The notes under the pieces were generated by a model. The model saw only the letters and a list, made by a program, of their open reading frames with translations. It was not told the DNA's origin and searched no databases. A DNA stretch of 64,000 bases from Planctomycetota bacterium (GTDB taxonomy: Bacteria; Planctomycetota; UBA1135; GCA-002686595): positions 1 through 64,000 of the forward strand of contig JAEUHZ010000028.1 in the NCBI GenBank assembly GCA_016795205.1. The letters are read 5' to 3'. How positions within the stretch are numbered: position 1 is the stretch's first letter; the number at the start of each line of letters is the position of its first letter. Positions 34,279 to 44,003 of the stretch are shown here, in pieces. Both the position numbers and the translations under genes were made by a program.

Positions 34279-36993
34279 ATGCCGACCCTCCGTGGCTTCC
34301 TCGCGCGCATCGTCCCCTCGGCCTTCGTGTGCGCCCTCGGTTCCGCGGGAGCCTCGGCGCTCTCCGGAGGCGCGGGCTGCGGCGCGTCGGAGTGGATCCC
34401 GACCTTCGGCGGCTCGCCGGGAATGAGCGATCAGGTGCACGCGCTGCAGACCTTCGACGCGGGCTCGGGCCCAGAGCTCTATGCGGGAGGGACCTTCCTG
34501 GTGGCGGGCGGGACCACCGTCAACTACATCGCGCGCTGGGACGGTTTCGCGTGGAACGCGCTGGCAGGCGGCGTCGGCGCACCCACCTTCGGGCCGGTCT
34601 TCGCGTTGACCGTGCACGACGATGGTTCCGGGCCCGCGCTCTACGTGGGAGGAGCGTTCACCACGGCGGGCGGCCTTCCCACGGGCGGGCTCGCGCGTTG
34701 GGATGGCAGCTCGTGGTCGTCCGTCGGCGGCACAGTGAACGGAAACGTGCGCGCGTTCGCGGTCTTCGATGACGGCAGCGGTGGCGGGCCGGCCCTGTTC
34801 GTCGGCGGCTCCTTCGCGAATGCGGGTAACTCGGGAGCGCAGTACATCGCCAAGTGGAACGGCAGCACCTGGTCGAGCGTCCCAGGCTATATCAGCGGCA
34901 CCGTGCACAGCCTGGCCGTGCACGACGACGGGCTCGGGGGAGGACCCGCACTGTACGCAGGGGGCTACTTCAGCGCGGGCCTGTTCGCCCGCCACGTCGC
35001 CCGCTGGACCGGCACGACGTGGGCGCCGCTCGGCAGCTTGCCCAACAACGCGATCTACGCGCTCGCGTCGCACGACGACGGCAACGGATCCCAGCTCTAC
35101 GCGGGTGGCGCGTTCGTCAGCATCGGGGGCACGTCCGCCTACAACATCGCGCGCTGGAACGGTGCGGCCTGGGCACCCCTCGGCAGCGGTTTCAGCGGCC
35201 CAGTTTGGGCCCTCGCGTCGCACGACGACGGCAGCGGCGGCGGTGCGTCGCTCTTCGCGGCCGGTGACTTTCCGGAATCGGGAGGCGTGGCCATGAACGA
35301 CGTCGCCCGCTGGAACGGGAGTTCTTGGAGCAGCCTCGCCGGTGGTCTCGGGGGCGGCCTCGAAGGCGCGTCCGCTCTGGCCGTCCACGACGACGGCTTT
35401 GGAGCGCGTTTGCTCGTCGGTGGCGCCTTCACCAGCGCGGGCGGCGTCCCGACGGCGCGCATCGCGCGCTGGAACGGAATGGACTGGAGCGCGCTCGGCA
35501 GCGGGCTGAACGGCGAGGTGAACTGCCTGCTCGTCTTCGACGACGGCGGCGGGCCACAGCTCGTCGTCGGCGGTGACTTCATCTCTCCAGGCGGCGCGCC
35601 GTCGCGGCGCATCGCGCGCTGGAACGGGCTCGGCTGGTCGGCGCTGGGCGCGTTCGCCTTCCCGGTTCGTTCGCTGGTCCTCTTCGACGACGGCACGGGA
35701 CCGGCGCTCCACGCCGGCGGCCTGGGCGTCTGGCGCTGGAACGGCGCGAGCTGGGACCCGCTCCCGTCGATACCGGGCAGCACCGTGTACGCGCTGGCCG
35801 TGTACGACGACGGCAGCGGACCCGCGCTGTACGCCGGCGGCAACGCCTCGGGTGCTGGCCCCGTCTGGAAGCGGACCGGATCGAGCTGGGTCCCGGTCGC
35901 GGGCGCGTTCGCGTTCACGACCGTCCGCGCCCTGACCGTGTTCGACGACGGCCTCGGCGGCGGGCCCGAGCTGTACGCCGGCGGCGACCTCCCCGGTCGA
36001 CTCCAGAAGTGGGATGGAGCGACGTGGACGATCGTCGGCGGAGGCTTGGCCGGCAGCGGGGCCGTCGTCCGTGCGCTCGAGGTGCACGACGAGGGCCTGG
36101 GCGGTGGTCCGGCGCTCTTCGTCGGTGGCACCTTCACCAGCGCGGGCCCCGTGGCCGCGAGCGGCGTGGTGCGCTGGAATGGCAGCACCTGGAGCCCCAC
36201 GGGCACCGGTTTCCACAATGCACCCTTCGCGGGCTCCGTGCACGCGCTGCGGTCCTTCACGGACCCCGCGAACGGGTCGATCTCGCTCGTGGCCGGGGGC
36301 ACCTTCACCACCACGGACGGAACGGCCGCCGCGAACTTGGCGCGCTGGAACGGATCAAACTGGTCCGCGCTGGGCAGCGGGGCGAGTGCGGCCGTGAGGG
36401 CGCTGGCGTCCTATGACGCGGGCTCGGGCGCGGGTCCGCGCCTGTTCGCCGGCGGTGCCTTCACCTCCGTCCCCGACTCGGGTGACGCCTACCTGGGGGT
36501 GTTTGGTTGCAGCAATGCGCCGGCCATCTCGGCCTTCTGCTTCGGCGACGGGACGGGGACCGCCTGCCCCTGCGCGAACCTCGGCGCCGCGGGGCACGGC
36601 TGCGCGAACTCGATCGTGGCCGCGGGCGCGCGGCTCACCGCGACCGGCTCGGCGAGCATCGCGTCCGACACGGTCGTGCTGAGCGCGAGCGGGATGCCGA
36701 ACAGCTCGGCGCTCTACTTCCAGGGCAACGCGGCGCTGGCGGGCGGCGCCGGAGAGGTCTTCGGCGACGGCTTGCGTTGCGCCACGACGGGGATCGTGCG
36801 CTTGGGCACGCTCTCGAACGTGGGCGGCGCCTCGACCTACCCGGGGAGCGGCGACCCCGCCCTCCACGTTCGGGGCGGGGTCAGCGCGCCGGCGACTCGC
36901 CTGTACCAGTGCTGGTACCGCAACGCGGCGGCGTATTGCACGCCGAGCGGGTTCAACCTGACGAACGGGGTCGCGATCGCCTGGGGGCCGTAG
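34279..36993 (+). CDS. Secreted repeat protein with about 13 propeller-like units
   Basis: This 904-aa exported protein has a signal region ending about residue 28. It is built from about a dozen repeats of roughly 55 residues, each of the form 'LxxFDDG..GPxLYAGGxFtsAGG...iARWNGssWSALGsG'. Examples are YVGGAFTTAGGLPTGGLARW, AGGAFVSIGGTSAYNIARW and VGGTFTSAGPVAASGVVRW. These resemble Kelch-like or FG-GAP-type blades. The last 150 residues are a distinct cysteine-containing module starting CFGDGTGTACPCANLGAAG and ending in a CWYRN...GFNLTNG motif; related tails occur in the protease at 52.7 kb. The repeats are not identical, so it is not a recent tandem expansion. I infer a cell-surface or extracellular role, with no specific ligand. 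Confidence 0.82.
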   Translation: MPTLRGFLARIVPSAFVCALGSAGASALSGGAGCGASEWIPTFGGSPGMSDQVHALQTFDAGSGPELYAGGTFLVAGGTTVNYIARWDGFAWNALAGGVGAPTFGPVFALTVHDDGSGPALYVGGAFTTAGGLPTGGLARWDGSSWSSVGGTVNGNVRAFAVFDDGSGGGPALFVGGSFANAGNSGAQYIAKWNGSTWSSVPGYISGTVHSLAVHDDGLGGGPALYAGGYFSAGLFARHVARWTGTTWAPLGSLPNNAIYALASHDDGNGSQLYAGGAFVSIGGTSAYNIARWNGAAWAPLGSGFSGPVWALASHDDGSGGGASLFAAGDFPESGGVAMNDVARWNGSSWSSLAGGLGGGLEGASALAVHDDGFGARLLVGGAFTSAGGVPTARIARWNGMDWSALGSGLNGEVNCLLVFDDGGGPQLVVGGDFISPGGAPSRRIARWNGLGWSALGAFAFPVRSLVLFDDGTGPALHAGGLGVWRWNGASWDPLPSIPGSTVYALAVYDDGSGPALYAGGNASGAGPVWKRTGSSWVPVAGAFAFTTVRALTVFDDGLGGGPELYAGGDLPGRLQKWDGATWTIVGGGLAGSGAVVRALEVHDEGLGGGPALFVGGTFTSAGPVAASGVVRWNGSTWSPTGTGFHNAPFAGSVHALRSFTDPANGSISLVAGGTFTTTDGTAAANLARWNGSNWSALGSGASAAVRALASYDAGSGAGPRLFAGGAFTSVPDSGDAYLGVFGCSNAPAISAFCFGDGTGTACPCANLGAAGHGCANSIVAAGARLTATGSASIASDTVVLSASGMPNSSALYFQGNAALAGGAGEVFGDGLRCATTGIVRLGTLSNVGGASTYPGSGDPALHVRGGVSAPATRLYQCWYRNAAAYCTPSGFNLTNGVAIAWGP

Positions 36994-37028
36994 TCCGCAC
37001 GCGCCGGGCGGGTCGGCTCGACCTCGGA

Positions 37029-37044
37029 CGGCGGGAGCCCGCCG
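37029..37044 (+). terminator. Hairpin after the 34279 gene
   Basis: CGGCGG and CCGCCG pair around a 4-base loop GAGC, starting 35 bases after the stop. There is no U-tract. Confidence 0.4.
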
Positions 37045-37144
37045 CGATTCCCCGTCGCGCCCAAGCGGCATCCGCACCCGGACCCGCGTGGCGTGCGTGT
37101 CGCTCTTCCCCGGTCTTCGCCGGAGTGCGGCGGCGCTGCAGCCC

Positions 37145-37150
37145 TAGACT
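37145..37150 (+). promoter_or_regulatory. Candidate -10 box of the PVC dehydrogenase gene
   Basis: TAGACT ends eight bases before ATG 37159 and no Shine-Dalgarno sequence lies between. It is the closest fit to the recurrent hexamer. No clear -35 box is visible. Confidence 0.4.
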
Positions 37151-37158
37151 GGCCGTCC

Positions 37159-40100
37159 ATGATCGGTCCCGCCGCGTGCGCCCTGGCCCTGCTCCTCCAG
37201 GTTCCAAGCTTCGAGCTGCGCGACGGCGATCGCCTCGCCATCGTGGGCAACGCGCTGGCCGAACGCTTGCTCCACGAGGGCACATTCGAGGCGCGCCTGC
37301 GCCTGGCGCGGCCGGACGTGGCGCTCACGGTGCGCAACCTGGGTTTCGCCGGCGACGAGGTCGGCGTGCGCCAGCGCACGGCGGGCTTCGGCACGCCGGA
37401 CGAGCACCTCGACCGCGTCGAAGCCTCGGTCGTCGTGCTGCTGTTCGGCTACGTCGAGTCGTTCCGCGGACCGGACGGCGTCCCGGCCTTCCGCGACGAG
37501 CTCGCGCGCCACGTCGATCACCTGCGCGCGCCGCGCGGAGACGGTCGGGAGCCGCGACGCGTGGTGCTCGTCGCGCCGATCCCCTGCGAGGACCTGGGCG
37601 ACCCGCTGCTGCCCGACGCGCGCGCCGAGAACGCACGGATCGCGCTCTACGGAGCCGCGATCGAGAGCGTCGCGCGCGAGAAGTCCGTGCCCTTCGTCGA
37701 CGTCCGGGCCGCGATGGAGGCCGCCTACGCGCACAGCGCGGAGCCCCTGACGATCGACGGCGCGCACCTCGACGAGCGCGGCAACGCCGCGTTCGGCGCC
37801 GCGCTCGCCCGCGCGCTGGTCCCCGACGCCGAGGAGCCCGACCCGGCGCGGCTCGCACGCGTGCGTGCGCTGGTCGCCGCCAAGGACGCGCGCTGGTTCC
37901 GCCATCACCACGTCGCGGACGGCTACAACGTCTACGGCGAGCGCTCGCTGCTCGCCTACAAGGACGGCCAGACGAACCGCGAGGTCATGCAGCGCGAGCT
38001 CGAGTGGCTGGCCGCGACCTGCCAGAACCTCGACCGCGAGATCGACGAAGCCGTGCGCGGGCTGGCGCCCGGGAGCCTGCCGCGCGTGGCGGTGCCCGCG
38101 CTGATCCCGGTGCCCACGAACCGGCCGGGCGAGGGGCCGAACGGCGCGCACCGCTTCCTCTCTGGCCAGGAAGCGATCGGCCGCCTGACGCCCGGCGCGG
38201 GCCTCGACGTGAACCTGTTCGCTGACGAAGCGCGCTTTCCCGAGCTCGCGAACCCGGTCCAGATGTCGTTCGACACGGCCGGACGTCTGTGGGTCGCCGT
38301 GTGGCCCAGCTATCCGAACGCGCGGCCCGACGAACCCGCGCGCGACAAGCTGCTCGTGCTGGAGGACCAGGACGGCGACGGTCGCGCCGATTCGTGCCGT
38401 GCGTTCGTGTCGGACCTGCACAACCCGACCGGCTTCGAGTTCTGGAACGGTGGCGTGTTCGTCGCGACGGCGCCCGAGCTCCTGTTCCTCGCCGACACGA
38501 ATGGCGACGGCGTCGCCGATCGGCGCGAGCGCGTGCTCCAGGGGCTGGCCTCGGCCGACACGCACCACGCGTCGAACAGCTTCGTGTTGGGCCCCGAGGG
38601 CGCGCTCTACTTCCAGGAAGGGATCTTCCACCGCACGCAAGTGGAGACGGTGCACGGCGTCGTGCGGCAGAAGGACGGCTGCGTCTGGCGCTACGAGCCA
38701 CGCACGCGACGCCTCGAGCGCCACGTGGCCTACGGTTTCCTGAATCCGCACGGCCACGTCTTCGATCGCTGGGGTCAGGACTTCGTGACCGATGGCACGG
38801 GCAACGAGAACTTCTTCGCCCTGCCGATCAGCGGCTTCCTCGAGGCGCCGGCGCAACACCCCTACCTCCCGCCGTTCCTGCCCCAACGCAGCCGCCCCGC
38901 GGGCGGCACGGAGCTGGTGTCCGGCGCGCACTTCCCGCCCGACATGCAGGGCGACTACCTGATCGCGAACGTGATCGGCTTCCAGGGCATCTTCCGCTAC
39001 GGCCTGCGCGACGCCGGCTCGGGCTTCGGCGCGGACGAGCGCGAGCCGCTCGTCTTCAGCGCGGACCCGAACTTCCGCCCGGTCGACCTGGAGATCGGGC
39101 CCGACGGCGCGCTGTACTTCCTCGATTGGCACAACCCGCTCATCGGGCACATGCAGCACCACCTGCGCGACCCGAGCCGCGACCAGGTCCACGGCCGCGT
39201 GTACCGCGTCACGGCCCGAGGCCGGCCGCTCGCGGTGCCGACCGCGATCGCCGGACGACCCGTCGCGGAGCTCGTCGAGCTGCTCAAGTCGCCCGAGGAC
39301 CGCGTGCGCTACCGCGCGCGGATCGAGCTGTCGGCGCGGCCCTCGCGCGACGTCGCCGCGGCGGCCCGGGCTTTCGAGCGCGCGCTCGATCCGCGGGACG
39401 TGGAGGTCGAGCACCACCGGCTGGAAGCCTTGTGGCTCCTGACGCAGCACGCGGTGCTCGATCGGCCGATCCTGGGGCGCGTGCTGGCCTCGCCCGAGCC
39501 GCGTGCGCGGGCGGCTGCCACGCGCGTCGTGCGGCACATGCGTCGCGTCCTCGGGGACGACGTGCTGGCGCTGCTCGCGGCGCGGATCACGGACGAGCAC
39601 CCGCGCGTGCGGCTCGAAGCGCTCGTGGCGCTGAGCTACCTGCCGCAAGCGGCGGCCGCGGAGACGGCGCTGCGCGTGCTCCGGCAGCCGATGGACGCGA
39701 ACCTCACCTACGCGCTCACCGAGACGATGCGCGCGCTCGAGCCGCACTGGCGCGCGGCGCTCGACGCCGGTGCACCGCTCGCGGCCGACAACCCGCCGGG
39801 CGAGGCTTGGCTGCTCGCGCGCGCCGAGACCGAGGCGCTCCTGACGCGCCCCAGCCCGGGCGCGGCGCTGTTCGAGGAGCTGCTCACGCGCTACGACCTG
39901 GAGCCCGAGCACGTCGAAGCCGCCGCCCGCGGCTTGGCGGCCATCCGCGGCACGACCGCCGCGGCCGAGCTCGCGGCGGCGATCGGGCGCGCCGACCTGC
40001 GCGACGATGGCCACGCCGACCACCGTCTCGCGGTGCTGTTCTCCGCGCTGCCGCGCCTGGGGAGCGACTTGGAGTCGCCGATCCTGGCCGAGCTCGCGCA

Positions 40101-42000
40101 GGGAGCGCGCCGCGCGGCCACGCGCCGCTTGGCGATCGCCGCCGGGATCCGCGATGCGGCGCAGCTCGAGGCTGCCTGGGAGCGACGCGCCGCGCGGCCC
40201 GAGGACCTCGTGCTCCTCCTCGACGCGCTGCCCCACGTGCGTGACGAGTCCGTGCGGCGCGCGGCCTTCCCGCGCGTGCTCGCCGCGTTCGACGCCGAGC
40301 CGGCCACGCCGCACCGCGGTGTCCGCGGGCGCTTCGTGCGCGTGGAGCTCCCGGGCAGCGCACGCACGCTGACCCTGGCGGAGGTCGAGGTGCTTTCCGG
40401 CGACCGGAACGTCGCGCCGCGCGGCACGGCCTCGCAAGCGTCGACGAATTGGGGCGGGGTCGCGTCGCGCGCGATCGACGGGAACGCGAGCGGCCGCTGG
40501 GCCGACGGCGGACAGTCGCACACGATCGAGGACCGGGCCGACCCGTGGTGGGAGCTCGACCTGGGCGCGGAGCTCGCGCTCGACCGCGTGATCGTGTCGA
40601 ACCGGACGGACGAGCAGTTTGGCCGGCGACTCGACGGCGCCGTGGTGCGCGTGCTCGACGGCGAGCGGCGCAGCACGGCCGAGCACGTGCTCGCCAAGGC
40701 CGGCCCGGTCGAGAAGGTCGAGTTCGCCGATCCGGCCTTGGAGCTGCGGCGCGCCGCGGCCCGCGCCCTGCCGGGGTTGGCGCGCGACCCCGAGCACGCC
40801 GCCGCGGCCTCGACGAGCCTCGCGCGCCAGGCCTTCGACGCCGACCTCGGCGCCGCCTCGATCTCCGCGCTGCGCGCCATCGGCGCCGCGCGTTGGGCCG
40901 CAGGCCTGCCCGGATCGATCGCCGGCGCGCTCGCGGAACGCTTGAGCGGTCCGAGCGGCCGCGCAGCGGACCGCCTCTGGTTGGCGCTCGCCGATGACTT
41001 GGCGCGGACACCCGCGCTCGAGGTGGGCGCCGCCCGCGCGCTGGCCGCCGCGCGCCGCCGCGCCGGACCCAAGGTCGTCGTGATCCGCCCCGTGCCCGAC
41101 TCGTTGACCTACGACGTCACGCGCATCGCCGTGGCCGCCGGGCGCCCGCTCGAGATCGTCTTCGAGAACGTCGACATCATGCCCCACAACCTGGTCGTCG
41201 CGGCGCCCGGCGCGTTGGCCAAGGTCGGCCTGGCGGCCGAAGCCATGTCCGCGTCGCCCGATGCGTGGGCGCGGGCGTTCGTGCCTGACATGCCCGAGGT
41301 GCTGCACGCGTCGAAGCTCCTGCAGCCCGGCCGCAGCGAGACGATCGCGTTCGTGGCGCCGGGCGAGCCCGGCGACTACCCCTACGTGTGCACGTTCCCC
41401 GGGCACTGGATCCGCATGAACGGAGTGCTGCGCGTTTGCGCGAGCGAGGACGAGGCCGAGCGCGAGGAGTCGGCCAGCGCGCTCCCCGCCGCGGCGGCCA
41501 AGGCGCCCGCGCCGCCGGCACGCGCGTTCGTACGCGACTGGAAGCCCGCCGAGTTCGCTGGCGATCTCACCAACCTCGCCGCGCGCGACCCGGCGCGCGG
41601 GCGGGCCGTGGTCGAGGCAGCCTCGTGCCTCGCCTGCCACGCGGTCGACGGTGCCGGCGGGCGCACCGGTCCCGATCTGCGCGAGGTCGCCCGGCGCTAC
41701 TCGCCGGCTGAGCTGCTCGCGCACGTGCTCGAGCCGTCCCGAACCATCGCGCCCGAGTACGTCGCCGTGATCGTATCGACCACGGACGGCGCGCTGATCG
41801 CCGGGCGCATCACGGCAGAGGACGACCGGCGCCTGGTGATCCAGGTCGACCCCTACGGCGGCCAGACCGTGGAGGTGGCGAAGGACGAGGTCGACGAGCG
41901 CGCCAGCTCGACCGTCTCGATCATGCCGAGCGGGCTGCTGTCGACGTTCCAGAAGGCCGAGGTCCTCGACCTGATCGCCTGGCTCGCTGCGCTCAGATGA
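37159..42000 (+). CDS. PVC-type dehydrogenase with SGNH, HEAT, discoidin, cupredoxin and haem c domains
   Basis: This 1613-aa exported protein has six modules. Residues ~20-235 resemble an SGNH hydrolase, but the nucleophile position reads IVGNALAER, so it is probably inactive. Residues ~355-690 form the PVC-type propeller (PVQMSFDTAGRLWVAVWP, LDWHNPLIGHMQHHLRDPSR). HEAT-like repeats follow to ~1050, then an F5/8-type discoidin domain (~1054-1180). A cupredoxin at ~1304-1424 has all four copper ligands: His1343, Cys1411, His1416 and Met1420. A C-terminal cytochrome c carries CLACH (Cys1490, Cys1493, His1494) and MPSGLLSTFQ. The propeller is related to PQQ sugar dehydrogenases. Electrons from an unknown substrate could pass through copper to haem, which is an inference. 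It converges on a ThuA gene, a common companion. Confidence 0.86.
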   Translation: MIGPAACALALLLQVPSFELRDGDRLAIVGNALAERLLHEGTFEARLRLARPDVALTVRNLGFAGDEVGVRQRTAGFGTPDEHLDRVEASVVVLLFGYVESFRGPDGVPAFRDELARHVDHLRAPRGDGREPRRVVLVAPIPCEDLGDPLLPDARAENARIALYGAAIESVAREKSVPFVDVRAAMEAAYAHSAEPLTIDGAHLDERGNAAFGAALARALVPDAEEPDPARLARVRALVAAKDARWFRHHHVADGYNVYGERSLLAYKDGQTNREVMQRELEWLAATCQNLDREIDEAVRGLAPGSLPRVAVPALIPVPTNRPGEGPNGAHRFLSGQEAIGRLTPGAGLDVNLFADEARFPELANPVQMSFDTAGRLWVAVWPSYPNARPDEPARDKLLVLEDQDGDGRADSCRAFVSDLHNPTGFEFWNGGVFVATAPELLFLADTNGDGVADRRERVLQGLASADTHHASNSFVLGPEGALYFQEGIFHRTQVETVHGVVRQKDGCVWRYEPRTRRLERHVAYGFLNPHGHVFDRWGQDFVTDGTGNENFFALPISGFLEAPAQHPYLPPFLPQRSRPAGGTELVSGAHFPPDMQGDYLIANVIGFQGIFRYGLRDAGSGFGADEREPLVFSADPNFRPVDLEIGPDGALYFLDWHNPLIGHMQHHLRDPSRDQVHGRVYRVTARGRPLAVPTAIAGRPVAELVELLKSPEDRVRYRARIELSARPSRDVAAAARAFERALDPRDVEVEHHRLEALWLLTQHAVLDRPILGRVLASPEPRARAAATRVVRHMRRVLGDDVLALLAARITDEHPRVRLEALVALSYLPQAAAAETALRVLRQPMDANLTYALTETMRALEPHWRAALDAGAPLAADNPPGEAWLLARAETEALLTRPSPGAALFEELLTRYDLEPEHVEAAARGLAAIRGTTAAAELAAAIGRADLRDDGHADHRLAVLFSALPRLGSDLESPILAELAQGARRAATRRLAIAAGIRDAAQLEAAWERRAARPEDLVLLLDALPHVRDESVRRAAFPRVLAAFDAEPATPHRGVRGRFVRVELPGSARTLTLAEVEVLSGDRNVAPRGTASQASTNWGGVASRAIDGNASGRWADGGQSHTIEDRADPWWELDLGAELALDRVIVSNRTDEQFGRRLDGAVVRVLDGERRSTAEHVLAKAGPVEKVEFADPALELRRAAARALPGLARDPEHAAAASTSLARQAFDADLGAASISALRAIGAARWAAGLPGSIAGALAERLSGPSGRAADRLWLALADDLARTPALEVGAARALAAARRRAGPKVVVIRPVPDSLTYDVTRIAVAAGRPLEIVFENVDIMPHNLVVAAPGALAKVGLAAEAMSASPDAWARAFVPDMPEVLHASKLLQPGRSETIAFVAPGEPGDYPYVCTFPGHWIRMNGVLRVCASEDEAEREESASALPAAAAKAPAPPARAFVRDWKPAEFAGDLTNLAARDPARGRAVVEAASCLACHAVDGAGGRTGPDLREVARRYSPAELLAHVLEPSRTIAPEYVAVIVSTTDGALIAGRITAEDDRRLVIQVDPYGGQTVEVAKDEVDERASSTVSIMPSGLLSTFQKAEVLDLIAWLAALR

Positions 42001-42006
42001 GCGGCA

Positions 42007-43071
42007 CTACAGCGCCAGATCCGCGGGCTTCACGCCGCGCTTGAAGGTCCCGAAGCCGAAGGGCGTCGGCTTGAACTCCCCCACGACGTGGGCGCTCGGC
42101 TCGGCCGCGATGCGCTCTTCGAGGCCCAGGCACCAGTAGGCGAGGTTCACGTAGAGCCGGCGCAGGTCGCGCGAGAGCAGGTCCTGCGACGAGCCGATCG
42201 TGGAGCAGGCCACGCGTTGCGGCGGGCCTGGCGCGCGCGCACGCTCGCGGATCCAGGCGATCGGCATGCGCGGCGCGTTGCGCGCGTCGTCCACGGCCGG
42301 ATCCTCCGGCTGCATGCCGGAGAGGATCGCGCCCTCCAGGATCACGGTCGCGTCCGGCGGCAGGTCGCGGATGCCGTACACGTCGGTCGGGCCCCACACG
42401 TCGGCGACGCCGCGCAGCACGGGGTGCGACTTCACGGCCGCCGGGATCACGCCGCGCGTGCTCTCCGCGCCGTGCTTGCCGTGATGGCTGACCCAGGTCT
42501 CGCCCAACACCTGACGGCCGAATCCTCCGGGCCAGACCTGTGAGTCCCACGACCAGCGCGCGTGCGGGCTCTGTGAGTTCGCCTCGTAGGCGAAGGCGTG
42601 TGTCGCGGTGCGGATGCCGATCAGGGGCCGGCCGCTCTCCACGTAGTCGACGACGTGCCGCATGTCCTCGTCGGGGAGGCGCCGGAAGCGCGTGAACAGC
42701 ACGAGCAGGTCGGCCGTGGCGAGCGCCGCCAGCCCGGGGATCGAGTCGCGCCGGTCCGGGTCGATGAGCCCCGTCTCGGGATCGATCGAGAACAAGACCG
42801 TGCAGCGGAAGCCGTGCTGCGTGGCCAGGATCCGCGCCAGTTGCGGCAGCGCCTCCTCCGAGCGGTACTCCTCGTCGCCGGCCACGAGCACCACGTGCTT
42901 GCCGACGCCCGCGCCGACGCCGCCTTGAAAGGCGAGCGGCGCGTGGACGCGCGGGCTGGCGACGGCCGATCCCGCGGCGGGCTGGGGCGTCTGCTCCTGG
43001 GCGACGCTCGCGGGGGCGAGCGCCAGGACGGCGGCCAGGATCGCCGGGGAACCTCTCGAGACGGTGCGCAT
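42007..43071 (-). CDS. Secreted ThuA-domain protein
   Basis: This 354-aa protein has a signal peptide (ILAAVLALAPASVAQ) and a ThuA-like (trehalose-utilisation) domain of the class-I glutamine-amidotransferase-like fold. Typical pieces are HVVLVAGDEEYRSEEALPQLARIL, LLVLFTRFRRLPDEDMRHVVDYVESGRPLIGIRTATHAF, and the histidines of ETWVSHHGKHG. The conserved active-site cysteine of true amidotransferases is replaced by Arg/Thr in GIRTATHAF, as is common in this group. ThuA proteins often accompany PVC-type dehydrogenases and may act on sugars, which fits the convergent neighbour. A GGAGGA lies nine bases before ATG 43071, making this one of the few genes here with a normal ribosome binding site. 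Confidence 0.84.
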   Translation of the reverse strand: MRTVSRGSPAILAAVLALAPASVAQEQTPQPAAGSAVASPRVHAPLAFQGGVGAGVGKHVVLVAGDEEYRSEEALPQLARILATQHGFRCTVLFSIDPETGLIDPDRRDSIPGLAALATADLLVLFTRFRRLPDEDMRHVVDYVESGRPLIGIRTATHAFAYEANSQSPHARWSWDSQVWPGGFGRQVLGETWVSHHGKHGAESTRGVIPAAVKSHPVLRGVADVWGPTDVYGIRDLPPDATVILEGAILSGMQPEDPAVDDARNAPRMPIAWIRERARAPGPPQRVACSTIGSSQDLLSRDLRRLYVNLAYWCLGLEERIAAEPSAHVVGEFKPTPFGFGTFKRGVKPADLAL

Positions 43072-43087
43072 GCGCTTCCTCCGTCAG

Positions 43088-43094
43088 TACGCTA
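43088..43094. promoter_or_regulatory. Overlapping -10 candidates of the divergent ThuA and 43129 genes
   Basis: TACGCT (43088-43093) on the plus strand and TAGCGT (43094-43089) on the minus strand overlap almost completely. They lie between the two divergent starts. The overlap would make the two promoters compete, but no -35 boxes are clear. Confidence 0.3.
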
Positions 43095-43128
43095 CGCCGC
43101 CCCGCAGGCGAACGAAAGGCAGCCCCCC

Positions 43129-43995
43129 GTGATCGTCCGACGCACGTCCCGCACCGAGATCCTGGCCAAGCTCCACGCGAAGGTCGCCGCGCGCAAGCCG
43201 GTCTTCATCGCCAGCGCCGGCAGCGGGCTCGTGGCCAAGCTCCTGGAGGAAGCCGGCGTCGACTGCATCAACACCTTCTCCGGGGCCCGGCTGCGCGCGA
43301 ATGGCATGGGGACCATGGCGATGCTGTGGCCGATCCTGGACTCGAACAAGCAGACGCTCGACTACACGGAGCAGGACATCCTGCCCGCGATCCGGGGCCA
43401 CGCCTTCGTGTGCGCCTGCCTGAACGCCAACGATCCGCTGCGCGACATGCGCAGCGTGTTGCAGCGTCTCCTGGACATGGGCGTCAACTCGGTCTCGAAC
43501 ATCGGGCCGTCGCTGAGCTACGTCGACAAGGACTCCGTCGTCTACCAGGTGCTCACGAAGAGCGGGATCCGCTTCGAGCACGAGATCGAGATGCTCGCGC
43601 TCGCTCGGGAGATGGGTCATGTGACCGTGGGGTTGGCGTTCGACATGGAGGATTCGCTGGCGCTGGCCGGCGGCGCGCGGCCCGACGTCTTCTGCTTCCA
43701 CGCCGGCACGACCAAGGGCGGACGGACCGGCTACGACTCGGGCGAGACGATCGCGGGCACCGCGCGACGCACCGAGGAGGTCTACCAGGCGGTGCGGAAG
43801 ATCCACCCCGAGGCGATCCTCGTGGCGCACGGTGCCGCGATGGAGACGCCCCAGGACGCGCAGTACGTCCTCGAACACACCTCGGGCCACGGCTTCTGGA
43901 CCGGCTCCTCGACCGAGCGCCTGCCCATCGAGCGCGCCGTCTCGGGCGCCGCGCGCGAGTTCGCCGCGCTGACCTTCCCCGCCGCGGCGCGCTGA
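43129..43995 (+). CDS. TIM-barrel phosphoenolpyruvate-hydrolase-like protein
   Basis: This 288-aa protein is of the TIM-barrel family annotated as 'phosphoenolpyruvate hydrolase-like' and related to the C-terminal half of the tomato protein Tm-1. Visible motifs are FIASAGSGLVAKLLEEAGVD, FVCACLNANDPLRDM, NSVSNIGPSLSYVDKD, GHVTVGLAFDMEDSLAL and FWTGSSTERLPIERAV. There is no signal peptide. The start is GTG 43129. It is followed after eight bases by the gene for the other Tm-1 half, so the two proteins probably form one complex. The reaction is not established for this family; hydrolysis of a phosphoenolpyruvate-like substrate is only a family name. Confidence 0.84.
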   Translation: MIVRRTSRTEILAKLHAKVAARKPVFIASAGSGLVAKLLEEAGVDCINTFSGARLRANGMGTMAMLWPILDSNKQTLDYTEQDILPAIRGHAFVCACLNANDPLRDMRSVLQRLLDMGVNSVSNIGPSLSYVDKDSVVYQVLTKSGIRFEHEIEMLALAREMGHVTVGLAFDMEDSLALAGGARPDVFCFHAGTTKGGRTGYDSGETIAGTARRTEEVYQAVRKIHPEAILVAHGAAMETPQDAQYVLEHTSGHGFWTGSSTERLPIERAVSGAAREFAALTFPAAAR

Positions 43996-44003
43996 GGATC
44001 GCC

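Noticed and set aside
34138-36243. Minus-strand open frame with apparent protein repeats
   Set aside because: The repeats are the shadow of the repeat units of the real plus-strand propeller gene.
37144-41724. Very long minus-strand open frame (1526 codons) antisense to the PVC dehydrogenase
   Set aside because: It is rich in Arg, Gly, His, Asp and Val with no family motif, and it mirrors a gene whose plus-strand frame has clear domains. Long antisense frames are expected at this GC content.
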